A stretch of 12,612 nt of DNA, taken from the NCBI GenBank assembly GCA_937872005.1, contig CALMPQ010000379.1:1-12612 (forward strand). The letters are read 5' to 3'. A model generated the notes under the pieces. The model saw only the letters and a list, made by a program, of their open reading frames with translations, was not told the origin of the DNA and searched no databases. Within the stretch, counting starts at the first letter, position 1. Every line of letters starts with the position of its first letter. The translations under genes and the position numbers were made by a program. Below are positions 7,562-12,612 of the stretch, one piece after another. The stretch comes from an uncultured Propioniciclava sp. GTDB lineage: Bacteria > Actinomycetota > Actinomycetes > Propionibacteriales > Propionibacteriaceae.

Positions 7562-7975
7562 CCGGGTGCCCGTAGAGGTGCACCGGCATGATCGCCTTCG
7601 TCTTCTCGGTGATGGACGCCTCGACCGCGGCCGGGTCCAGGGTGTAGTCATCCAGCGCGATGTCGGCGAACACCGGGGTCGCCCCCGTCAACGCGACCGA
7701 GTTCGCCGTCGCCGCGAACGTGAACGACGGCACGATGACCTCGTCACCGGCACCGATCCTGCTCGACAGCAGGCCCAAGTGCAGGCCCGACGTTCCGGAG
7801 TTCACGGCCACGCACGCACGGCCCAGACCGAAGTGGGCCGAGAACTCCTCCTCGAAGGCCTTCACCTCGGGGCCCTGGGCGAGCATGCCCGAGCGCAGGA
7901 CGCGGTCCACCGCTTCCCGCTCCTCGTCGCCGATCAGGGGCTTCGCAGGGGGATGAAGTCACCCGGGTTGTTCAT
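7560..7975 (-). pseudogene. 5' remnant of DegT/DnrJ/EryC1/StrS sugar aminotransferase, frameshifted
   Basis: The gene starts at an ATG (7973-7975) overlapping the acetyltransferase stop and reads MNNPGDFIPLRSP, then hits TGA at 7934-7936. One frame over, homology continues without a gap as LIGDEEREAVDRVL, AVNSGTSGLHLGLL, GDEVIVPSFTFAATANS, TPVFADI and IMPVHLYGHPA, the standard N-terminal third of PLP-dependent sugar aminotransferases. The break is in a four-G run (7937-7940 on the plus strand) that looks one base short. Homology then ends at 7560, well before the PLP-binding lysine, and the tail of a dehydrogenase follows. Such enzymes (WlbC/WbpE) add the 3-amino group that the adjacent WlbB-like enzyme acetylates. 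Even if the frameshift is a sequencing error, the truncation removes the active site. Confidence 0.82.
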
Positions 7976-8577
7976 CAGTTGCCTTCCAGTTCGATCAGTC
8001 GATCCGGCCCGTCCTCCACAAACCGGTCACCCGAGTCCGGGCACACCCAGTGCCCCGGTCCCTCGGCAGCTTGCAACGGGACGCCACGGCGTCCGACCCA
8101 GCCGACCCGGCGGGCGGGGACGCCGACCACAAGCGCGAAGTCGGGGACGTCCTTGATCACGACGGCCCCGGCGGCCACCATCGCCCACCGGCCGATCGTC
8201 ACCGGAGCCACGCACACCGCCCGCGCGCCGATCGCGGAACCCTCCAGGCAGGTGACGCCCACCGGCTCCCAGTCGTCGGCGCGCTTCAGGCGGCCGTCGG
8301 GCTCGATGGCCCGCGGGTAGTGGTCGTTGGTGAAGACCGCCGCCGGGCCGACGAAGACACCGTTCTCGAGACGGGCCGGCTCGTAGACCAGCGCATAGTT
8401 CTGCAGCTTGCAGTTGTCGCCCATGACGACGCCGGTGCCGACGTAAGCGCCGCGGCCGACGACGCAGTTCTTGCCGAGCACCGCGTCCTCACGCACCTGG
8501 GCGAGGTGCCAGACGGACGACCCCTCACCGATCTGGGCGGACTCCGCAACGTCTGCGCTGGGATTGATCTTTGCCAC
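7975..8577 (-). CDS. WbpD/WlbB-like UDP-amino-sugar N-acetyltransferase
   Basis: This 200-residue hexapeptide acetyltransferase has repeats forming a left-handed beta helix across residues 5-155 (for example AESAQIGEGSSVWHLAQV, DAVLGKNCVVGRGAYVGTGV, GPAAVFTNDHYPRA, AIGARAVCVAPVTIG). VWHLAQVRE, CKLQNYALVYE and FTNxxxPRA are the pattern of enzymes that acetylate the 3-amino group of UDP-2-acetamido-3-amino-2,3-dideoxy-glucuronate. The C-terminal extension (160-200) with WVCPDSGDRF is common in actinobacterial versions. The start is the GTG at 8577 behind a very strong AGGAGGAG with five-base spacing. Its stop overlaps the start of the aminotransferase remnant (TGATG). The upstream partners that would make its substrate are broken here, so it may be orphaned or served from elsewhere in the genome. 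Confidence 0.85.
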   Translation of the reverse strand: MAKINPSADVAESAQIGEGSSVWHLAQVREDAVLGKNCVVGRGAYVGTGVVMGDNCKLQNYALVYEPARLENGVFVGPAAVFTNDHYPRAIEPDGRLKRADDWEPVGVTCLEGSAIGARAVCVAPVTIGRWAMVAAGAVVIKDVPDFALVVGVPARRVGWVGRRGVPLQAAEGPGHWVCPDSGDRFVEDGPDRLIELEGN

Positions 8578-8635
8578 TTCCGCTCCTCCTCACGGGGACG
8601 CCTGCACGGGGATGTTCCGGGATCCTCGGTCCGCG
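8578..8635. other. Gap between epimerase and acetyltransferase genes
   Basis: These 58 bases hold the acetyltransferase ribosome site and, just upstream of it on the minus strand, two direct copies of TCCCCGTG separated by seven bases. No hairpin terminator or promoter is evident, so co-transcription of the two flanking genes is likely. Confidence 0.5.
8583..8590 (-). promoter_or_regulatory. Strong ribosome site for the GTG start of the acetyltransferase
   Basis: AGGAGGAG on the minus strand lies five bases before the GTG at 8575-8577. It supports this non-ATG start, which also matches the family N-terminus. Confidence 0.8.
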
Positions 8636-9742
8636 TCAGTTGCTGCGGACTGCCCGCTCAAGGTGGTCCACGATGATCTTCGACGGGTGGTAATCGTCCA
8701 GCGTCGAGGGCCGGCGGTACTCGCGCCAACGGTCGAGGAACCCGGCGACCTCGTCGAGGTCGAAGCGGGTGAGCATCACATTCTCGCCCAAGCCTTGGTG
8801 GCGTTCCGTTCGTTCCCGGTGCACCGCGCAGGGGGTACCGAGCACAGCGCACTCCTCCTGGAGGCCACCCGAGTCGGTGACCACGAAGGCCGCACGGGCC
8901 AACACCGGAAGGAAACGCGCGTACGAGCGCTTGGGGACCATCCTGAACCGGTCCCCGAACAGCCCGTCGAGCCCGAGTTCGGCGATCCGGGCGCGTTCGG
9001 CCTCGCCGACCACCATCACGAGCGGGGTTTCAGTGGCCCGTCGTGCCAGCAAACGCAACAGGGCCGAGAAGTGCTCGCCCTGGCGCAGCAACTCAAAGCG
9101 ATGCAGGGTGACGAGCCCGAACTCCGCGGGCAGGTCCAAGTCATCGGGCTCCTCACGCGCGGCCAACCGGAGGGCGTCAACAACGGTGTTGGCCCCGGTG
9201 AGGACGACCTCGCCCGGCGCGTGCTCTCGGCGGAGGTTCTCCACTTCTCGCTGAGTCGGGGCGAAATGCATCGTGGCGAGGCGGCCGACGACCCTGCGAT
9301 TGGCCTCCTCGGGGAAGGGGCTGAGCATTGAGCCGCTGCGCAGCCCGGCCTCGACGTGGGCGACCGTGGCACGCAGCAACCTGCCGATGAGGCTGCCGAG
9401 CACCGTGGTGAAGGTGTCCCCGTGCACGACGACCACCGGTTTCGTCCCCTTCGCCCGCAAGTCGTTCAGCAGCGCGCTACGTTGGCGCAGGACGCCGCCT
9501 GCGACGGAGGCCAACCATCCCGGCACTTGCCGAGAGGCTGCGATGTGCTTGCGTCTCCGCTCAGGCACCAAGTGGCGGTCGGGTTGGGCGAGCTGAAGAT
9601 TGACCAGCGTTTCCTGGACGCCTGACACGTGTTGGTCGGTGCTCCACAGGTACGTCGGAACCCCCCGCTCCCGCAGTTCGCGCATGACGGGGGCGATCTT
9701 GATGATCTCGGCTGTTGTTCCGGCTACGAAGACGATCGACAC
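8636..9742 (-). CDS. UDP-N-acetylglucosamine 2-epimerase-family protein (WecB/WbpI-like)
   Basis: This 368-residue cytoplasmic enzyme of the non-hydrolysing UDP-HexNAc 2-epimerase family has a GT-B fold. Key family residues are present: Asp109 in VHGDTFTT, Glu131 in AHVEAGLRSG, Glu145 in PFPEEANR, His214 in TLHR, plus TDSGGLQEE (289-297) and the RTERHQGL loop that binds UDP. The N-terminal loop is AGTTAEIIK rather than the usual GTRPExIK, so it belongs to a divergent branch. It may act on UDP-GlcNAc (giving UDP-ManNAc) or, given the adjacent WlbB-like gene, on UDP-2,3-diacetamido-glucuronate as WbpI does; sequence alone does not decide. The start is GTG at 9742, 11 bases after the upstream glycosyltransferase stop, with a modest GGTGGGGA before it. 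It is probably co-transcribed with both neighbours. Confidence 0.85.
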   Translation of the reverse strand: MSIVFVAGTTAEIIKIAPVMRELRERGVPTYLWSTDQHVSGVQETLVNLQLAQPDRHLVPERRRKHIAASRQVPGWLASVAGGVLRQRSALLNDLRAKGTKPVVVVHGDTFTTVLGSLIGRLLRATVAHVEAGLRSGSMLSPFPEEANRRVVGRLATMHFAPTQREVENLRREHAPGEVVLTGANTVVDALRLAAREEPDDLDLPAEFGLVTLHRFELLRQGEHFSALLRLLARRATETPLVMVVGEAERARIAELGLDGLFGDRFRMVPKRSYARFLPVLARAAFVVTDSGGLQEECAVLGTPCAVHRERTERHQGLGENVMLTRFDLDEVAGFLDRWREYRRPSTLDDYHPSKIIVDHLERAVRSN

Positions 9743-9753
9743 AGTTCCCCACC

Positions 9754-10785
9754 CTACGGCTTACCGGCGCGCCGGCGCAGGGTGGAGCGGGCCGACAGGA
9801 ACAGGCCGCGCCAGAGCCCGGCCCCGAACAGGACCCCGAAGGCCGGAGCCAGAGCGCTGAACCCACGGATGTCACGCGGCTTCACGCCCAAGGCCGCGAG
9901 GCCGCCGGCTGCGCCGACGCTGACCGCGGGGATCGCCAGCAGGGTGCGGGGCTTGCGCAGGACCAGCAAGAGTGCGAGCGGGCACGCGACGAAGAAGGCC
10001 ACCAGCGGCCAGAACAGCCGGGTGCCCGGGTGGAGGTACGAGTCGAGGAACAGGGTCCCGCGGTCGAAGGTGTGGCGGACGAACCCCACCATGTCGGCCC
10101 GCGCCAGGTAGTCAGCCGCGTACCGGGGAGTCATCCAGATCCGTTCGCGCCCGGCGATGTACCGGATGAGCGCCGTGTCGTCGCTGGCGTAACGAGGGTC
10201 GTCGTACAGGCTGGTGAGGGCCTCGTACCCCTCGAGCAGGAGGTCCCGGGGGCACACGAAACCGCCGGTGCCCTTCGGGTAGTAGTCGAAGTCGTCCAGC
10301 CCGAAGGAGACCAGGCGCGGCTCCCGAAGGTAGCGGCGCCACCCGATGAAGGTCATCACGTGCCAGAACTGGGCCTGGGGGTTCCGCTCGCGGGGCACCT
10401 CGATGTGGCAGTTCCACACCCGGCGCTCGGGGTGCTGCGTCAGTTCGGCGGCCAGGTTGACCAACGCGTCTGGGTGCATCCGCATCCGCACCCCGATGAA
10501 GGACACCAGTTCGCTCTCGGCCTGTTCGACACCCGCACGGGAGGCCGCCAGCCGACCCGCATTCGCTTGGCTCACCACGCGGATGCCCACCGGGGTCTCG
10601 GACGCCAGCGCCTCAACTTCCACGACCGTGTCGTCGGTCGACCCGTCGTCGACGACGAGCACCGACGCGCCGCTCCACTGCGCGCGTTCGATCGCGGTGC
10701 AGACGGAGGCGACGGCCGGCCGGATCATGCCGGATCCGTTGTGGACGATCACGACGAAGGTGAGGGACGGGAGTGGCCCAGACAT
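9754..10785 (-). CDS. Family 2 glycosyltransferase with C-terminal membrane segment
   Basis: This 343-residue protein has an N-terminal GT-A domain (FVVIVHNGS, VVDDGSTDDT at 45-53, QANAGRLAASRAG at 73-84) and a later motif set FDYYPKGTGGFVCPR (166-180) and YASDDTALI (199-207). Two hydrophobic stretches at about 258-276 and 282-300, and a third near 309-330, suggest a membrane-bound tail. Where most relatives carry a D-x-D metal site it reads FIGVRMRMHPDAL, so the usual acidic pair is missing. It is clearly paralogous to the divergent gene at 10864. The start at 10785 is chosen because the nucleotide-binding domain begins there and AGGA lies six bases upstream; the open frame runs further back without homology. 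It heads the minus-strand sugar operon, and a surface-glycan role is inferred. Confidence 0.85.
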   Translation of the reverse strand: MSGPLPSLTFVVIVHNGSGMIRPAVASVCTAIERAQWSGASVLVVDDGSTDDTVVEVEALASETPVGIRVVSQANAGRLAASRAGVEQAESELVSFIGVRMRMHPDALVNLAAELTQHPERRVWNCHIEVPRERNPQAQFWHVMTFIGWRRYLREPRLVSFGLDDFDYYPKGTGGFVCPRDLLLEGYEALTSLYDDPRYASDDTALIRYIAGRERIWMTPRYAADYLARADMVGFVRHTFDRGTLFLDSYLHPGTRLFWPLVAFFVACPLALLLVLRKPRTLLAIPAVSVGAAGGLAALGVKPRDIRGFSALAPAFGVLFGAGLWRGLFLSARSTLRRRAGKP

Positions 10786-10863
10786 TGGTGTTCCTGCTCC
10801 TGGATCGGGTCGGAAGGAGGGCGGGGCTAGGATACCAACGACGTTCACAGAGAGGGACGAGCC
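10786..10863. promoter_or_regulatory. Divergent intergenic region between two paralogous glycosyltransferases
   Basis: These 78 bases must hold start signals for both directions. The minus-strand gene has AGGA at 10792-10795; the plus-strand gene has AGAGGGA at 10851-10857. TAGGAT at 10828-10833 could be a plus-strand -10 box, but no convincing -35 box accompanies it. Promoter placement is inferred. Confidence 0.4.
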
Positions 10864-11853
10864 GTGACGCGAGACACGCTGGGGGTGGTGATCCCCTGCT
10901 ACAACGAGGGCGAGTGGATCCGCCGCTCCGTGGACGCGCTGCACCTGGCCGCCGAGCGCGCCGATTGGCCCCTGGACGTGCTGGTCGTCGACGACGGCAG
11001 CGGCCCCGAGACGGCCGCGATCATCGACGACCTCGCCGCGGCCGGCCGGGTGCGCGTCCTGCGGCAGGCCAACGCGGGGCGACTCGCGGCGCGCCTCAAC
11101 GGCCTGCTCGACGGCGACACCGAGCACGTGTTCCTCCTGGACTCCCGGGTCATCGTGTCCGCCGACTCCCTTGTGCCGCTGCGCCGGCACCTCACCGAGG
11201 AGCCCGCCTCCGCCTGGAACGCCCACGTCGAGGTGATGTCGGAGGGCAACCCGTACGCCGCCTTCATGTACGGCATCACCAAGGTGGGCTGGCGCGCCTA
11301 CTTCAAGCAGCCACGCATCGTCCGGTTCGGGCCTGAGGAGTTCGACTCTTACCCCAAGGGGACCGGCGCCTTCGCCGCGCCCCGCGCGACCCTGATCGAG
11401 GCCAGCCGCGAGTTCGACTCCCTGTTCGCGGACCAACGATTCGCCTCCGACGACACGAAGATGCTGCGCAACGTGGCCGCGATCACCCCGATCGGCATCG
11501 ACCCCGCCTTCACCGTGGACTACTACGGCCGCGACTCGGCCGAGCGCTGGCTCAAGCAGGTCTACTTCCGCGGCACGACCTTCGTCGACGGCTACGTGGG
11601 CACGAAGGGACGCGCCGTCGCGCTCCTCGGCGCGCTCGGGGTCGCGCTCCCAGTCGCGGGGCTGGTCACCGTGAAGCGTCCCGCGATCGCCGTCGCGGGT
11701 GTCGCCGTGGCCACTGTCGCCGCAGCGGCCGCAACGAGGGCATCCGGTGGCACCGCGCGGGAGTCGGCCTCGGTCGCCGCCCTGCTCGTCCCGTTCACCG
11801 CCGTGTTCGGGTCCGGGTTCGTGCGCGGCCTGCTCATGGCCGCCCGCCGATGA
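10864..11853 (+). CDS. Family 2 glycosyltransferase with C-terminal membrane segment (paralogue)
   Basis: This 329-residue enzyme has GVVIPCYNEG (7-16), VVDDGSGPET (41-50), QANAGRLAARLNG (68-80), YPKGTGAFAAPR (163-174) and FASDDTKML (193-201). The same motifs occur in the same order in the minus-strand neighbour at 9754-10785. At the usual D-x-D place it reads LLDSRVIVSADSL, keeping only one acidic residue. C-terminal hydrophobic stretches (about 252-270, 273-290 and 303-325) suggest membrane attachment. The GTG start at 10864 has AGAGGGA six bases upstream. Its stop overlaps the flippase ATG by four bases, so the two are coupled and this enzyme probably adds a sugar to the lipid-linked unit the flippase exports. 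Donor and acceptor are unknown. Confidence 0.87.
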   Translation: MTRDTLGVVIPCYNEGEWIRRSVDALHLAAERADWPLDVLVVDDGSGPETAAIIDDLAAAGRVRVLRQANAGRLAARLNGLLDGDTEHVFLLDSRVIVSADSLVPLRRHLTEEPASAWNAHVEVMSEGNPYAAFMYGITKVGWRAYFKQPRIVRFGPEEFDSYPKGTGAFAAPRATLIEASREFDSLFADQRFASDDTKMLRNVAAITPIGIDPAFTVDYYGRDSAERWLKQVYFRGTTFVDGYVGTKGRAVALLGALGVALPVAGLVTVKRPAIAVAGVAVATVAAAAATRASGGTARESASVAALLVPFTAVFGSGFVRGLLMAARR

Positions 11854-12488
11854 CCCCTGCCGCCGAGGCCGCCGAGGCCGCCGAGCCGGGCTCGCAGGGG
11901 CTGCGCGGCCGGTCGGGCCTGCTGATCGCGGGGGCGTTCTTCAGCGCCAGCCTGCTGGGCTTCGTGCTGCTCGGCGTGGTCTCCCGCTGGCTCTCCCAGG
12001 AGCAGAACGCACAGTTCCTGGCCCTGTGGGGCCTCGTCTTCGGCATCGGCAGCGCGCTGTCGGCGGTGGAGCAGGAGATCGTCCGCCTCGCCACGAACGC
12101 CCACATCGACGGCACCCGCGTCCCGGGCCGGGCCCTGCAGGTGACCGGGCTCGCCATCGCGGTCGCCGTGCTCGCCGTCGGTGTCATCGCCTTCCTGCCC
12201 GGGGTCGGGGAACTGCTGCGCCAATCGCTGCTCGTCGCCGCCCTCGTCTTCGTGGCGACCGGCGGCTTCGCGGTCCAGTGCCTGAGCCGTGCCGTCCTGC
12301 TCGGCACCAATCAGGTGGTCGCCTATGTGAGCGTGGTGCCCAAGGGATCCAAGATTCGCGGTTATGAAATCTACGCCGACGCGGTCCTTACCGCTCAACT
12401 CACACAGGCAACGATCGTCAGCCTCAAGGCGGGCAGTGACGAATGTCGTTCGCGACGGGCAAGGTCGAGCCAGTACTCAAGGCTTTAA
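11850..12488 (+). CDS. Wzx-like polysaccharide flippase, broken after about 163 residues
   Basis: The frame starts at an ATG overlapping the upstream glycosyltransferase stop. Residues 1-22 are an acidic, Ala-rich cytoplasmic leader. Hydrophobic helices follow at about 25-45, 58-72, 95-115 and 122-148, with SGLLIAGAFFSASLLGFVLLGVVSRWLS and SRAVLLGTNQVVAYV typical of MATE/Wzx-type exporters of lipid-linked glycans. The family normally has 400 or more residues and 10-14 helices. Here homology stops near residue 163 (12338), and the remaining 49 residues (PKGSKIRGYEIYAD and on) are soluble, come from lower-GC DNA and end at TAA 12486-12488. The flippase is therefore a 5' fragment joined in frame to unrelated sequence, through either a contig join or an insertion. 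The N-terminal identification is good; the C-terminal end of the frame should not be read as flippase. Confidence 0.75.
   Translation: MTPAAEAAEAAEPGSQGLRGRSGLLIAGAFFSASLLGFVLLGVVSRWLSQEQNAQFLALWGLVFGIGSALSAVEQEIVRLATNAHIDGTRVPGRALQVTGLAIAVAVLAVGVIAFLPGVGELLRQSLLVAALVFVATGGFAVQCLSRAVLLGTNQVVAYVSVVPKGSKIRGYEIYADAVLTAQLTQATIVSLKAGSDECRSRRARSSQYSRL
11859..11885 (+). repeat. Three exact tandem copies of GCCGCCGAG in the flippase leader
   Basis: A 9-base unit is repeated three times without mismatch and encodes three Ala-Ala-Glu triplets in the N-terminal leader. Copy-number changes by slippage would keep the reading frame and alter only leader length. Confidence 0.8.
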
Positions 12489-12612
12489 GGACGTGCAACG
12501 ACAACCTACTGCGGTCGTGGGGCGTCGATCCCGCCGCCCGGGCGATGACGCCGCGCGGCGTGTCACCGGCCGACTGGTTTCCACCGAGCAGCTATCCCGA
12601 CAATGCCAAACG
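12443..12612 (+). CDS. Fragment of an alphaproteobacterial-type TonB-family protein, runs off right edge
   Basis: From the ATG at 12443 an open frame continues to the edge: MSFATGKVEPVLKALRTC, NDNLLRSWGVDPAARA, then PADWFPPSSYPDNAKR. The order LxxCxxxLLRSWGVDP followed by a Trp and a SSYP/SDYP motif is what I recall from the region preceding the C-terminal domain of energy-transducer TonB-like proteins in sphingomonads. The preceding stretch 12339-12442 (GYEIYADAVLTAQLTQATIVSL) probably belongs to the same gene one frame over, because inserting a single A near 12442 would join them into one uninterrupted protein. Codon use and GC here are unlike the rest of the window. This is not expected in an actinobacterium. 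The family call is from memory and moderately sure; the frame itself is clear. Confidence 0.5.
   Translation, partial: MSFATGKVEPVLKALRTCNDNLLRSWGVDPAARAMTPRGVSPADWFPPSSYPDNAK

Noticed and set aside
5028..7910. A 960-codon open frame on the minus strand
   Set aside because: Only its first part (to about 7560) has homology, to the aminotransferase. The rest is antisense to the membrane protein gene and is low-complexity Arg/Gly/Gln-rich, as expected for a shadow frame in high-GC DNA.
8578..8635. Two direct TCCCCGTG copies as an operator
   Set aside because: The copies are short and GC-rich, with no symmetry or promoter nearby, so chance is a sufficient explanation.
10786..11436. N-terminal extension of the minus-strand glycosyltransferase by 217 codons
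   Set aside because: It is antisense to the divergent paralogue and lacks homology. A good ribosome site precedes the ATG at 10785.
1..12612. CRISPR arrays, tRNA or rRNA genes, transposases, phage or defence genes
   Set aside because: No regularly spaced repeats, cloverleaf-like segments or mobile-element protein motifs were seen on either strand.

Overview
The window is high-GC actinobacterial DNA. The best clue to its origin is a complete set of transcarboxylase genes (methylmalonyl-CoA carboxyltransferase 5S, 12S and 1.3S subunits). This enzyme marks the Wood-Werkman propionate cycle, so a member of Propionibacteriaceae is the most likely source. Genus and species cannot be read from the sequence.

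Region 1 (1-4176, minus strand) is a tight operon read right to left: 5S, 12S, an 88-aa accessory protein, the biotinylated 1.3S carrier, then the start of a PabB-like aminodeoxychorismate synthase that runs off the left edge. The pabB fragment carries a palindromic REP-like element inside its reading frame. A 175-bp divergent intergenic region (4177-4351) separates this operon from the next.

Region 2 (4352-7385, plus strand) is a translationally coupled three-gene module with ATGA overlaps: a DPM-like family 2 glycosyltransferase, a small DUF2304-type membrane protein and a 650-aa polytopic DUF6541-type protein. The likely logic is that the first enzyme loads a sugar on a polyprenyl phosphate and the large membrane protein uses it outside the membrane.

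Region 3 (7361-10785, minus strand) reads right to left: a glycosyltransferase with a membrane tail, a UDP-GlcNAc 2-epimerase-like enzyme, a WbpD/WlbB-like acetyltransferase, then wreckage. The wreckage is the front of a DegT-type sugar aminotransferase joined out of frame to the tail of a Gfo/Idh/MocA sugar dehydrogenase. These functions normally build UDP-2,3-diacetamido-2,3-dideoxy-uronic acids, so this copy of the pathway looks broken.

Region 4 (10864 to about 12338, plus strand) holds a divergent paralogue of the region 3 glycosyltransferase, coupled to a Wzx-like flippase. Near 12339 the flippase homology stops and the sequence turns into a lower-GC stretch that resembles the C-terminal part of a sphingomonad-type TonB-family protein. 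That change suggests a chimeric contig join or, less likely, a recent insertion. No tRNA, rRNA, CRISPR array, transposase or convincing terminator was seen.
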